In this document: piece after piece, positions 36,551-44,813 of the stretch
How the letters are laid out: every line of letters starts with the position of its first letter
Numbering within the stretch: the first letter of the stretch is position 1
DNA from: an uncultured Caulobacteraceae bacterium
GTDB taxonomy: Bacteria; Pseudomonadota; Alphaproteobacteria; Caulobacterales; Caulobacteraceae
Reading direction: 5' to 3'
Assembly (NCBI GenBank): GCA_903872075.1
Contig: CAIQJF010000004.1
Coordinates: 30,307-94,306, forward strand
DNA length: 64,000 nucleotides
Position numbers and translations under genes: made by a program
The notes under the pieces: generated by a model
Told to the model about the DNA's origin: nothing
The model's input: the letters and a program-made list of their open reading frames with translations, nothing else
The model's database searches: none

Positions 36551-37369
36551 TCAGGTCTTGAGGCGATACCCCGTGGCGAACATCCACAAGCAGACAAACG
36601 CCAGGGCGACGCACAGAACCGCTGTGGAAACCACGCCGATCAGCAGCGACCCGTCGGCATGGCCGATGAAGCCGTAGCGGAATCCGGAGATCAGATAGAA
36701 GAACGGGTTGTAGTGCGAGGCCGTGCGGAACGGCTCGGGCAGGCGCGCCACCACATAGAAGGTGCCGGACAGGAAGGTCATGGGCATGATCACGAAATTG
36801 CCCACGGCGGCGATGTGATCGAACTTCACCGACCAGATGGCGGCCATGAGGCCCAGCATGCCCATGATCAGCGAGGCGCCGAGGCCGAAATAGATGATGG
36901 CCCACAGGTGAGCGATCGAGAGGTGGGCGAACGGCAGCACCGCAAGGCCCGCGACCGCGCCCACGGCCACGCCGCGCGTCGCCGCGCCCAGGGCGAAGCC
37001 GGCCACCTGTTCGAACGGCGACAGCGGCGGGGTGATGAAATCGCCGATCAGGCCGTTCATCTTGGCCTGCAGCAGGCTCGAGGACGAGTTGGAGAAGGCG
37101 TTGCTGAGGATCTGCATCATGATCAGGCCCGGCGCGACGAAGGTGGCGAACGGCACGCCCTCCATCGGCGGCGCCGCGCCTTTCACGGCCACCACGAACA
37201 CCAGCATATAGAGCAGCGCCGTGACCACCGGCGCCATCAGGGTCTGGGTGCCGACCTTCCAGAACCGTCTCACCTCGCGGACATAGAGGGTGCGAAGTCC
37301 CTCCCAGTTGGCCCCGTGATATTCCCGGGGCATGGGGGGCGAGATCAGGGTGTCGGGCACATCCTTCAT
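36551..37369 (-). CDS. ABC-2 type exporter permease
   Basis: A 272-residue inner-membrane permease with six predicted helices and the family's typical pieces: TLYVREVRRFWKVGTQTLMAP near the N-terminus, FVAPGLIMMQILSNAFSNSSSS, and FLSGTFYVVARLPEPFRTAS with YNPFFYLISGFRYGFIG. This resembles YadH/NodJ-type exporters. No ATPase gene is adjacent on the downstream side, and the upstream side is gcrA, so its partner must be elsewhere. ATG 37369 is chosen over the longer frame because it gives a normal N-terminus (MKDVPDTLISPP). Confidence 0.87.
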   Translation of the reverse strand: MKDVPDTLISPPMPREYHGANWEGLRTLYVREVRRFWKVGTQTLMAPVVTALLYMLVFVVAVKGAAPPMEGVPFATFVAPGLIMMQILSNAFSNSSSSLLQAKMNGLIGDFITPPLSPFEQVAGFALGAATRGVAVGAVAGLAVLPFAHLSIAHLWAIIYFGLGASLIMGMLGLMAAIWSVKFDHIAAVGNFVIMPMTFLSGTFYVVARLPEPFRTASHYNPFFYLISGFRYGFIGHADGSLLIGVVSTAVLCVALAFVCLWMFATGYRLKT

Positions 37370-37436
37370 CCCTGTCCTTTGCGCCAGGGGCGGCGGCGGC
37401 GCAAGCCACCGGAGGCGACCACAAGATGTTGATCCC

Positions 37437-37445
37437 TGTGGATGG
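37437..37445. promoter_or_regulatory. DnaA-box-like site in the gcrA leader
   Basis: TGTGGATGG matches seven of nine bases of the reverse DnaA box TGTGGATAA. In Caulobacter crescentus DnaA activates gcrA transcription, which makes the position meaningful, but a 7/9 match alone is weak evidence. Confidence 0.35.
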
Positions 37446-37488
37446 ATCAAATGGCGCCTATTGTGTCCCCCGGCAGGAAGTTTACGAT

Positions 37489-37540
37489 ATCTAGTGGCTG
37501 CTCGACCGTCAGTGAACGGGCGAACACCACATCTAGTGGC
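37489..37540 (+). repeat. Direct 10-bp repeats in the gcrA leader
   Basis: ATCTAGTGGC occurs at 37489-37498 and again at 37531-37540, in the same orientation and 42 bases apart, close to four helical turns. Both lie within 110 bases upstream of the gcrA start, where a promoter or operator is expected. The regulator is unknown. Confidence 0.5.
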
Positions 37541-37596
37541 CTTCGCCGACCGGCGTAGGCGGCGATGTCGGCAACGGAAGCGGAGGGTTCCCTCTC

Positions 37597-38151
37597 ATGG
37601 GTTGGACGGACGAGCGCGTGGAAACGCTGAAGAAGCTCTGGCTCGATGGCCTTTCCGCCAGTCAGATCGCGAAGCAACTCGGCGGGGTGACCCGCAACGC
37701 CGTGATCGGCAAGGTCCATCGGCTGGGACTGTCCGGCCGCGCGGCTCCGTCGCAACCGGCCCGCCCGATCTTCAAGGCGCCGCGTCCCGCCCGTCCGGCG
37801 ACCGCCGCGGCCCCGCCCCAACGCCGCCCGCCGGCTCCGGCGGCGGTCGAGGAGGCCCCCGTGGTCGTCGTCGAGGCGGTCATCGCCCCGGCGCCGGTCG
37901 CCGCGCCCCCGGTTCCCGCCCCGCCCCGCGTGGAGGAGCGCGGCGTCGCCACGGTCCTGACCCTGGGCGCGCACATGTGCAAATGGCCGATCGGCGATCC
38001 GTCCAGCGACGAATTCAGCTTCTGCGGCCGGCGTTCCAACGAGGATGGTCCCTACTGCCTGGATCACGCCCGGATCGCCTACCAGCCGCAGCAGACCAAG
38101 AAGAAGTCGTCCGGGACCGAACTGGCGCGCAGCCTGCGCCGGTACGTCTGA
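37597..38151 (+). CDS. gcrA: Cell-cycle regulator GcrA
   Basis: A 184-residue sigma-70-associated regulator that works at CcrM-methylated GANTC promoters in Caulobacterales. The N-terminal DNA-binding helix-turn-helix is MGWTDERVETLKKLWLDGLS, followed by ASQIAKQLGGVTRNAVIGKV. A long Pro/Ala linker (about 50-115) leads to the C-terminal RNA polymerase-contacting domain, CKWPIGDPSSDEFSFCGR and GPYCLDHARIAYQP with its cysteines. Length is normal. GGAGG lies 10 bases upstream of ATG. It diverges from the ABC permease gene. Confidence 0.96.
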   Translation: MGWTDERVETLKKLWLDGLSASQIAKQLGGVTRNAVIGKVHRLGLSGRAAPSQPARPIFKAPRPARPATAAAPPQRRPPAPAAVEEAPVVVVEAVIAPAPVAAPPVPAPPRVEERGVATVLTLGAHMCKWPIGDPSSDEFSFCGRRSNEDGPYCLDHARIAYQPQQTKKKSSGTELARSLRRYV

Positions 38152-38199
38152 TCGACTGAACGCTCCCCTCGGCATGGCGGACAGGCTAACCTCGCCGCC

Positions 38200-39633
38200 A
38201 TGACCGATACGGCCTTCCCCGAACCGGCCCAGGACTCCAACGCCCAGGCCTACAGTGTCTCCGAACTTGCCTTCGCCCTGAAGCGCACGATCGAGGACGC
38301 CTATGGGTTCGTGCGGCTGCGCGGCGAGCTGTCGAAGGTCACCTTTCACGGCAACGGCCACGTCTACCTCGACCTGAAGGACGAAAAGGCCTCGATCTCC
38401 GGCGTGATCTGGAAGGGCTCGGTGCGCGGCCTCGGCATCCGGCCCCAGACCGGCCTTGAGGTGATCGTCACCGGCAAGATCACCACCTACCCTGGGCGCT
38501 CCCAGTATCAGATCATCATCGACACCATGGAGCCGGCCGGTGTCGGCGCCCTGCTGGCGCAACTCGAGCGGCTGAAAGCGAAACTAGCGGCCGAGGGCCT
38601 GTTCGACCCCGCCCGCAAAAAGCCGCTGCCGGCCCTGCCGCGGGTGATTGGGGTAATCACCAGCCCCACGGGCGCGGTGATCCGCGACATCCTCCATCGC
38701 CTCACAGCGCGCTGGCCGTGCCGCGTTCTGGTCTGGCCGGTCGTCGTGCAAGGCGACCAGGCGGCGGCCCAGGTGCGGGCGGCGATCGAGGGCTTCGGCC
38801 GGCTTCCCATGGGGGGCGCCGTGCCGCGCCCGGACCTGATCATCGTCGCCCGGGGCGGCGGGTCGGTGGAGGATCTCTGGCCGTTCAACGACGAGGCCCT
38901 GGCCCGAACGGCGGCGGCCAGCGTCATTCCCCTGATCTCCGCGGTCGGGCACGAGACCGACACCACCCTGATCGACTTCGTCTCCGACCGCCGCGCGCCC
39001 ACGCCCACCGCCGCGGCGGAGATCGCCACGCCCGTGTTCGCCGACCTGGCCGCGACCATCGCCGACTATGACCAAAGGCTGATCCGCGCCGGCGCCCGCA
39101 TGCTCGATCTGTCGCGCGCGCGTCTGGCGGCGTCGGCCAATCGCCTGCCGCGCGTGCAGGATCTGCTGGCCGTCTCGACCCAGCGTCTGGATCTGGCCTC
39201 GGGTCGGCTGGGCGCCGCGCTTGCCGCGAATGTCGCGGCCCATCGCCAGGAGCTGACCGCCAAGGCGGCCTCGCTCCGGCCCCGCCTGCTGACCGGCGCC
39301 ATCGAGGTCAAGGACGCCACCTTGCAGGCCCTGGCCAAGCGGCTGGAACCCCTGGTCCGCCGAACCTTCGACCGGGCCGCCGATCGCCTGGGGTCTCTGG
39401 AAAAGCTGCGGCTATCGCTCGATCCGGACCGGCCGCTGAGCCGCGGCTTCGCGCGCGTGGAACGGGCCGATGGCCGCCTCGTGCGGGACGCCGGGGCCGT
39501 CAAGAGCGGCGAGACGGTGAAGCTGGTGTTCCACGATGGCGATCGCGCGGCGGTCATCGACAGCGCGGCGCCCCCCGCCGCCGCCGGGCGCAAGCCGCCG
39601 CCCCCCCGCGCCGAACAGGGCAGTCTGTTCTGA
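38200..39633 (+). CDS. xseA: Exodeoxyribonuclease VII large subunit
   Basis: Catalytic subunit of the single-strand exonuclease used in repair and recombination. The 477 residues contain the N-terminal OB-fold ([37 protein letters not shown]), the catalytic region [40 protein letters not shown] and [20 protein letters not shown], then a long coiled section. The partner xseB is not in the window. It is 48 bases after gcrA, same strand. Confidence 0.96.
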   Translation: MTDTAFPEPAQDSNAQAYSVSELAFALKRTIEDAYGFVRLRGELSKVTFHGNGHVYLDLKDEKASISGVIWKGSVRGLGIRPQTGLEVIVTGKITTYPGRSQYQIIIDTMEPAGVGALLAQLERLKAKLAAEGLFDPARKKPLPALPRVIGVITSPTGAVIRDILHRLTARWPCRVLVWPVVVQGDQAAAQVRAAIEGFGRLPMGGAVPRPDLIIVARGGGSVEDLWPFNDEALARTAAASVIPLISAVGHETDTTLIDFVSDRRAPTPTAAAEIATPVFADLAATIADYDQRLIRAGARMLDLSRARLAASANRLPRVQDLLAVSTQRLDLASGRLGAALAANVAAHRQELTAKAASLRPRLLTGAIEVKDATLQALAKRLEPLVRRTFDRAADRLGSLEKLRLSLDPDRPLSRGFARVERADGRLVRDAGAVKSGETVKLVFHDGDRAAVIDSAAPPAAAGRKPPPPRAEQGSLF

Positions 39634-39661
39634 CCGGCGCTTTCGCGCTATGGGCCAGGGC

Positions 39662-39880
39662 ATGAACGCGCACGACAAGGATCTGGCCGGCGGCGATATC
39701 GCCATCGTTCGCTATGGCGACGGGGAAATGACCGTCCTGCGGCCCGGACGCTATGTGATCTGCGCCGTGTCCGGGCGGAAGATTCCCCTGGACGACCTGC
39801 GCTACTGGAACCCTGAAAATCAGGAGGCCTATGCCAGTCCGGTCGAGGCGATGATCCGCTGGAAACAGCTCAACCCCTGA
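39662..39880 (+). CDS. DUF2093 small protein
   Basis: A 72-residue protein of DUF2093, found across alphaproteobacteria, usually next to xseA as here. Visible core: IAIVRYGDGEMTVLRPGRYV, then CAVSGRKIPLDDLRYWNPE and QEAYASPVEAM. No known function. ATG 39662 gives the usual N-terminus; an upstream ATG at 39650 would add four residues. Confidence 0.85.
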   Translation: MNAHDKDLAGGDIAIVRYGDGEMTVLRPGRYVICAVSGRKIPLDDLRYWNPENQEAYASPVEAMIRWKQLNP

Positions 39881-39896
39881 TCGGCGCGGGGGTCCC

Positions 39897-40823
39897 TCAC
39901 AACCCCTTGGCGGCCAGGTCGGCGTAGTCCTCCCGCGGCCAGCGCTTGTGCAACCACCACCATTCGCCCGGGCGCTCCCGCACCCGCGCCTCAATGAAGG
40001 CCGTCACGGCGGCGACGCCGGCGGCGATGTCCGCCGCCCGATCGCCGGTCCGGGCCAGGACAATGGGCTCGTGGGCCACCAGCCTGAAGCGCACGCCGGG
40101 AAGCCGCTGGATCGACATGGGCTGAATGTCGGTCCCGAAGCGCAGGGCGAGCCTTACCCCCGCAGGGTTGGTCATCACCGTCCGGCCGAAGAACGCGGCG
40201 GCGACACCTCCGTCGTAGCGCTGGTCGTTCATCATGGCGATGGACCGGCCGGCCTTCAGACCCTCCAGCAGTTCGCGCGCGCCCTCGGAGCCCTTCGGCG
40301 CGAACATGCGCACGCCGTAGCGGAACCGGCTCCGCCGCATCCGGGCGTCCACATAGGGATTGTTGGCGGCCCGATAGGTGATCTCGCAGGGGATGCCGGC
40401 GTCGACGATGGCGGCGGACATCACCTCCATGTTCGAGAGATGACCCGACACGAACACCACCGGCCGTCCGGCGGCGGCGATCTCCTTGAGCCGCCCGGCC
40501 TGAGAGATATCCACACGGCCGCTCGCGGAGGTCAGGCGATCGAGCACCGGAAACTCGGCGATGTAGCGGCCGAAGTTCTCCCACTGCTCCCCGAGGATCA
40601 CAGCCGTTTCGGCGGACGGCATGTCCGGAAACGCCAGGCGCAGGCTGCGGCGGGCCGTCCGGTGGGCGCTTGTCAGCGGGCCCAGCAGGCGGAAGAGTCC
40701 GCCCCCGGCCGCCGACCACATCTCCAGCGGCGCCGCGCGCGCCAGCCAGGTGAAGACATCGAAGCCCAAGGCCTCCAGACGCCAGAGCAGGGTCTGGATC
40801 AGCGGCGAGCGGGACTTGGCCAT
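39897..40823 (-). CDS. Lipid A acyltransferase (LpxL/HtrB family)
   Basis: A 308-residue membrane-anchored enzyme adding a secondary acyl chain to lipid A. The HX4E catalytic pair is in VSGHLSNMEVMSA, followed by EITYRAANNPYVDARMRR and MMNDQRYDGGVAAAFFGRTV, typical of the family. A single hydrophobic N-terminal region anchors it. It is not clear whether it is the lauroyl (LpxL) or myristoyl (LpxM) type. Divergent from hisN. Confidence 0.9.
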   Translation of the reverse strand: MAKSRSPLIQTLLWRLEALGFDVFTWLARAAPLEMWSAAGGGLFRLLGPLTSAHRTARRSLRLAFPDMPSAETAVILGEQWENFGRYIAEFPVLDRLTSASGRVDISQAGRLKEIAAAGRPVVFVSGHLSNMEVMSAAIVDAGIPCEITYRAANNPYVDARMRRSRFRYGVRMFAPKGSEGARELLEGLKAGRSIAMMNDQRYDGGVAAAFFGRTVMTNPAGVRLALRFGTDIQPMSIQRLPGVRFRLVAHEPIVLARTGDRAADIAAGVAAVTAFIEARVRERPGEWWWLHKRWPREDYADLAAKGL

Positions 40824-40902
40824 GGGCTCATTAGGCCCCTGGCGGGCGGGCGCGCAACGTCTCCGCCTTGGCGTCACGCCCCAGGATGGGCATAAGCCGG
40901 TC

Positions 40903-41709
40903 ATGCCCCACACCGCCGACCTCGACGCCCTCACACCCTTTCTGCTGGAATTGAACCGCGCCTCCGGCGAAGTGATCCTCCCCCTGTTCCGGGTCGAAAA
41001 CGGCCTTGAGGACAAGGGCGGCCCCGGCGCCTTCGACCCGGTCACCGCCGCCGATCGCGGCGCGGAGGCGGCAATCCGTGCGCTCATCGCCGCCCATCAC
41101 CCCGACCACGGTGTGATCGGCGAAGAATATGGCGAGGACCGGCCCGGGGCGGAGTTCGTCTGGGTGCTCGACCCGATCGACGGCACCCGCGCCTTCATCG
41201 CCGGCCTGCCGGTGTGGACCACACTGATCGGGTTGCGTCGTCACGGACGGCCCGTGCTGGGCTCGATCGGCCAGCCCTTCATCGGCGAGGTGTTCCTCGG
41301 ACACGCCGGTGGGTCACGTCTCGTGCACGGCGCGGGCGAACGCGTCCTGACCACCCGCAAGGGCGCCGCGCTGAAACAGGCGATCATCGCCACCACCGAC
41401 CCGGACGGCACCTTCAATCCGGCCCAGGCCGCCGCCTGGGGGCGCGTGCGGACGTCCGCCCGCCTGGCGCGGATGGGATGCGACGCCTACGCCTACGCCA
41501 TGGTTGCGGCGGGCAGTCTCGATCTGGTCATCGAAGCGGGCCTGAAGGCCTGGGATATCGACGCCGCAATTCCTGTCATGGAAGGCGCGGGCGGCGTGGT
41601 CACCGACTGGTCGGGCGCGACGGTCGGCCCCAAGGGGGGCAATGTAGTCATCGCCGGGGATGCGACCCTGCTCGCCGAGGTCCTGCCCCTGCTGGCCGGC
41701 GCCGGCTGA
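40903..41709 (+). CDS. hisN: Histidinol-phosphatase, inositol monophosphatase family
   Basis: A 268-residue Mg2+-dependent phosphatase. Metal-binding motifs are GVIGEEYGED, WVLDPIDGTRAFIAGLPVWT and the late Asp in LKAWDIDAAIPVMEGAGG. The combination DPIDGTRAFI is typical of HisN-type enzymes, which complete histidine synthesis in actinobacteria and alphaproteobacteria; other IMPase functions (inositol, CysQ) cannot be excluded. Confidence 0.87.
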   Translation: MPHTADLDALTPFLLELNRASGEVILPLFRVENGLEDKGGPGAFDPVTAADRGAEAAIRALIAAHHPDHGVIGEEYGEDRPGAEFVWVLDPIDGTRAFIAGLPVWTTLIGLRRHGRPVLGSIGQPFIGEVFLGHAGGSRLVHGAGERVLTTRKGAALKQAIIATTDPDGTFNPAQAAAWGRVRTSARLARMGCDAYAYAMVAAGSLDLVIEAGLKAWDIDAAIPVMEGAGGVVTDWSGATVGPKGGNVVIAGDATLLAEVLPLLAGAG

Positions 41710-41730
41710 ACGTAGGGACCCGTCAGGAGT

Positions 41731-42687
41731 TCAGAGGTCCGGTTTCGGCGCGACCTTTTCGGCCAGGGCGTCGAATTCGCGCCAGAACACCGCCTGGACC
41801 GCGTCGGTCTCCTGCAGGATTTCGTGGAAGGCGCCTGGCACTTCGAGGTAGCGGCCGGCGGGAAGGCGCCCGGTGACGATCTCCAGTGCGGCATTGTCCA
41901 CCAGGACGTCGTCGCCGGCGGCGACCACCGTCACGGGGATCGCGATCCGGGGAACCCCCGCCCCCTTGGCCAGTCGAGCCGTGGCAGCGAAGGCGAAATC
42001 CAGCCAGCCCCAGGTCGGCATGCCCAGCGCCAGATCGGGACAGGCCTCGATCAAGCCTTCATTGCGGGCGTAGCGGGCCCGGTCATGGGTGACGATGTTG
42101 CTTTCGAACGGCGTGGTCGCCGCCGCCGGTCCGGGGACCGCGCGGCCGCCCTGTCCGATGCTCGCCAGGCTGGCCGCGATCATCCGCGCGGCGGGCCGCG
42201 GCACGGCGCCGGTCCGCACGCCAAGCATGGGGGCGGACAGCGCCGCGGCGGAAAACCGCCGCTCGCCCTCGGCCAGGGCCAGCAGGGTCAGACACCCGCC
42301 CATGGAATGACCCACGGCGATCCAGGGTTTGGGCAGGCGCGCTTCGAAGGCGGCCAGCAGGGCGGCGTAGTCGGCGAGGAAGTCCTTGAAGCCCGCGGCA
42401 TGTCCCAGCAGGCGATTGGGCAGAAGGCGGTCGGCCAGACCCTGCCCCCGCCAGTCGTGAATCACGACGGAGAAGCCGCGGGCGTTCAGGAGCCCGGCGA
42501 CTTCGTAGTATTTCTCGATCGCCTCGGTGCGGCCGGGGCTGAGCACCACCGACCCACGCGGCGTCCCGGCCGCCGGAAACAGAGCCGCGCGAAGGCGGAC
42601 GCCGCCGGCGCCGGTGAACCATTCGGCCGTGGCCGCCTCCGGAACGGGCGCGGAGACCGTCCCGACCAGAGGCGCGCCGTCGGCCAA
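41731..42687 (-). CDS. Serine hydrolase, lysophospholipase L2-like
   Basis: A 318-residue alpha/beta hydrolase: nucleophile Ser128 in AVGHSMGGCLTLLAL, FSVVIHDWRGQGLADRLLP, GDDVLVDNAALE for the acid, and VPGAFHEILQE for the His. This is the PldB/monoglyceride lipase layout. The start is TTG 42687, five bases after the stop of the SCP2 gene, with AAGG close upstream; no ATG is available near it. Together the two genes suggest a lipid-related operon. Confidence 0.82.
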   Translation of the reverse strand: MADGAPLVGTVSAPVPEAATAEWFTGAGGVRLRAALFPAAGTPRGSVVLSPGRTEAIEKYYEVAGLLNARGFSVVIHDWRGQGLADRLLPNRLLGHAAGFKDFLADYAALLAAFEARLPKPWIAVGHSMGGCLTLLALAEGERRFSAAALSAPMLGVRTGAVPRPAARMIAASLASIGQGGRAVPGPAAATTPFESNIVTHDRARYARNEGLIEACPDLALGMPTWGWLDFAFAATARLAKGAGVPRIAIPVTVVAAGDDVLVDNAALEIVTGRLPAGRYLEVPGAFHEILQETDAVQAVFWREFDALAEKVAPKPDL

Positions 42688-42692
42688 ACGCC

Positions 42693-43001
42693 TTAGGCCA
42701 TCTTCGAGAACAGGGCGGTCATCTTGCCCTGCAGGCCCATCGCCAGGCCCATGTCGGAAAGTTGCATTTTGCCGCCCATGACCGCGCTCATGGCGTCGAG
42801 CTTGCCTTCGCCCATGGCGACCAGGTCGTCCAGGGAGATGGTGATGGTCAGATCGGCCGGCTTGTCTTCATTGGAGACCGTGCCCCCGTCGATGAACACG
42901 ACGCCATCGCCCTTGAGATTGAACTTCAAAGTCTTGCCGAGGCCGGAATCGGCGCCGACGGCCGCGGTGACGCGATCGGTGATGTCCTGGAGCGTGGCCA
43001 T
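42693..43001 (-). CDS. SCP2 sterol-carrier-like lipid-binding protein
   Basis: A 102-residue cytoplasmic SCP2 domain: LKFNLKGDGVVFIDGGTVSN, PADLTITISLDDLVAMGEGK and AVMGGKMQLSDMGLAMGLQG. Such stand-alone domains bind lipids or acyl chains. First gene of a probable operon with the lysophospholipase-like gene. The 256-base gap upstream is shared with the heat-shock gene on the other strand. Confidence 0.88.
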   Translation of the reverse strand: MATLQDITDRVTAAVGADSGLGKTLKFNLKGDGVVFIDGGTVSNEDKPADLTITISLDDLVAMGEGKLDAMSAVMGGKMQLSDMGLAMGLQGKMTALFSKMA

Positions 43002-43227
43002 AGGTATTTGGTCTCCCAAAGAGGTTAACGCCTTGGTTTTGGCGCGTAGGTGGCCGTAACCCGAGGTCGCCATCTAGGCAAGTGAACATTGTTCAGACCG
43101 GGGTCTGACGGGGGGCTTGAAACCCCGGGTCGGCGAACCAACCTATGGCTTGAAGGCGCTGGATGTCCGGGCCTTCCGGATGCCCGCGAGGCCATAACGG
43201 CTCGCGACAATCCGATCAGAACTGCAA

Positions 43228-43251
43228 CCTTGCTTCACCTTTAGAAGGATG
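43228..43251 (+). promoter_or_regulatory. Possible ROSE-type RNA thermometer of the hsp20 gene
   Basis: The leader contains TTGCT at 43230-43234 and the ribosome site AAGGA at 43245-43249, separated by a short loop. UYGCU pairing with AGGA is the hallmark of ROSE thermometers that control small heat-shock genes in alphaproteobacteria. The upstream stem-loops were not verified, so this is tentative. Confidence 0.3.
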
Positions 43252-43257
43252 CCGACC

Positions 43258-43719
43258 ATGCGTACCATCGATCTGTCCCCCCTCTATCGCTCCGTCGTGG
43301 GCTTCGACCGACTTGCCGACCTCCTGGACTCGGCCAGCACCGAAGCGGCCACCGGATACCCGCCCTACAACATCGAACGGACCGGCGAGAACGCCTACCG
43401 CATCGAGATCGCTGTGGCGGGCTTCAAGTCCGAAGACCTCGCCATCGAGGTCAAGGAAAACCTCCTCACCGTCCAGGGCCGCAAGCCCGCCAATGACGAG
43501 ACCAAGCGCTACCTGCATCGCGGTCTGGCCGAGCGCAATTTCGAGCGCCGTTTCCAGCTCGCCGACTATGTGGTGGTTCATGACGCGCAGCTGGCCAACG
43601 GCCTGCTGTCGATTTCGCTGAAGCGGGAGCTGCCCGAGGCGCTCAAGCCCCGCCGTATTGAGATCGGCGCGCCGACGGCCACCGCCGCGCCGCTCATCGA
43701 AGGTGAAAAGGCCGCCTGA
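43258..43719 (+). CDS. ibpA: Small heat-shock protein Hsp20 (IbpA-like)
   Basis: A 153-residue ATP-independent chaperone. The opening RTIDLSPLYRSVVGFDRLAD is the standard N-terminus of class A proteobacterial Hsp20s. The alpha-crystallin domain spans about 35-130 with YRIEIAVAGFKSEDLAIEVK, NLLTVQGRK, HRGLAERNFERRFQLADYV and the final GLLSISLKRELPE. ATG 43258 fits the ribosome site (AAGG about nine bases upstream) better than ATG 43249, which directly abuts it. A terminator follows. Confidence 0.94.
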   Translation: MRTIDLSPLYRSVVGFDRLADLLDSASTEAATGYPPYNIERTGENAYRIEIAVAGFKSEDLAIEVKENLLTVQGRKPANDETKRYLHRGLAERNFERRFQLADYVVVHDAQLANGLLSISLKRELPEALKPRRIEIGAPTATAAPLIEGEKAA

Positions 43720-43746
43720 CCGGCCGCCCGCCTTTCGAGATCCAGG

Positions 43747-43776
43747 AAGGGCGGAGCGGCGACGCTCCGCCCTTTT
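43747..43776. terminator. Bidirectional rho-independent terminator
   Basis: A perfect 12-bp stem, AAGGGCGGAGCG and CGCTCCGCCCTT, with a GCGA tetraloop (43759-43762), followed by TTTT on the plus strand and flanked by AAGG on the other side. It lies between the convergent hsp20 and gpmA genes and can end both transcripts. Confidence 0.88.
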
Positions 43777-43779
43777 CCT

Positions 43780-44496
43780 TTATGTGCTCACCGGTGGCAG
43801 CGGTTGGGCGGCCTCGGCGTTGAGATAGCGCGCGGCCGTGGGCTTCAGATCGGCGCCCAGGTCCACGAGCAGCGGGTTGCCCGTGGGAATTTCCACGCCG
43901 GGAATGTCGGAGTCGGCCACCGAGAACAGGTGTTTGACGATCGAGCGCAGGGAATTGCCGTGCGCCGCCACCAGCAGGGTCTCACCCGCCGCCAGCCGCG
44001 GGGCGATTTCCGCCGTCCAATAGGGCAGCACACGTTCCAGGGTGGTCTTCAGGCTCTCGCTCGCCGGCGGGGTCATGCCCGCGTAGCGGCGGTCGCCGGC
44101 GAAGTCATATTCGCCGCCAGGCGCCAGCGGCGGGGGCGGAACATCGTAGGACCGACGCCAGATACGCACCTGGTCGTCGCCGTATTTTTCGATGGTGGGA
44201 CCATGCTCCAGACCGGTCAGGGCCCCGTAGTGGCGCTCGTTGAGGCGCCAGTCCTTGATCATCGGCACCCAGAGCTGATCGGCCGTCCACAGCGCCAGGA
44301 AGGCTGTGCGGATCGCGCGGGTGAGCACCGAGGCGTAGACCCGGTCGATCTCAAGTCCTTCGGCCTTGATCAGACGCCCCGCGGCCTGGGCCTCGGCTTC
44401 GCCTTTTTCGGTCAAATCGACGTCGACCCAGCCGGTGAACCGCTTCTGAATGTTCCACCGGCTTTGGCCATGACGAAGGAGAATGAGCTTGGACAT
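43780..44496 (-). CDS. gpmA: 2,3-bisphosphoglycerate-dependent phosphoglycerate mutase
   Basis: Interconverts 3- and 2-phosphoglycerate in glycolysis. The 238 residues include the phospho-His region KLILLRHGQSRWN with His9 and FTGWVDVDLTEKGEAEA. The substrate-binding segment is LNERHYGALTGL, and the second His lies in LLVAAHGNSLRSIVKHL. Length is normal for the cofactor-dependent type. Confidence 0.96.
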   Translation of the reverse strand: MSKLILLRHGQSRWNIQKRFTGWVDVDLTEKGEAEAQAAGRLIKAEGLEIDRVYASVLTRAIRTAFLALWTADQLWVPMIKDWRLNERHYGALTGLEHGPTIEKYGDDQVRIWRRSYDVPPPPLAPGGEYDFAGDRRYAGMTPPASESLKTTLERVLPYWTAEIAPRLAAGETLLVAAHGNSLRSIVKHLFSVADSDIPGVEIPTGNPLLVDLGADLKPTAARYLNAEAAQPLPPVST

Positions 44497-44596
44497 CGGA
44501 AATCCTGCTGAAAAGGCGAAAGCGGGCTAGGGCCACGGTCTGGATGCGTCAAGTCCGGTGGCGCCGTGAGGCTGGCGCGGCTATAGGCTCGCGATC

Positions 44597-44791
44597 ATGA
44601 GCGACCGCGTCTTTTTCGCGCTGGCGGCGGCGGTCGCCCTGGGCATGATCGCCTTGGCGCTGGCTTGGCCGCAGGGCCTTGGGACCCGCTCACCCGGCCC
44701 GTTCGGCCATGCGGTGAAGCCGCCGGCGGCGGCCCAACCCCTGCCGGCCGAGCTAAACCGGCGTGTCCCGGCGCGGGACGACCTGCCGTGA
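44597..44791 (+). CDS. Small single-helix membrane protein, 64 aa
   Basis: A short protein with one N-terminal membrane helix (VFFALAAAVALGMIALALAW) and a Pro/Ala-rich tail. No family recognised. It is 22 bases before the mutase gene, on the same strand, and could be its operon partner or a spurious frame; codon use is normal. Confidence 0.5.
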   Translation: MSDRVFFALAAAVALGMIALALAWPQGLGTRSPGPFGHAVKPPAAAQPLPAELNRRVPARDDLP

Positions 44792-44813
44792 CCATCCGTT
44801 TCTGAAAGCCGCC

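Noticed and set aside
43116..43150. Possible RpoH (sigma-32) promoter before hsp20
   Set aside because: CTTGAAA at 43116 and CCTAT at 43142 resemble the two boxes, but the spacing of about 22 bases is too long for the alphaproteobacterial consensus of 17-18.
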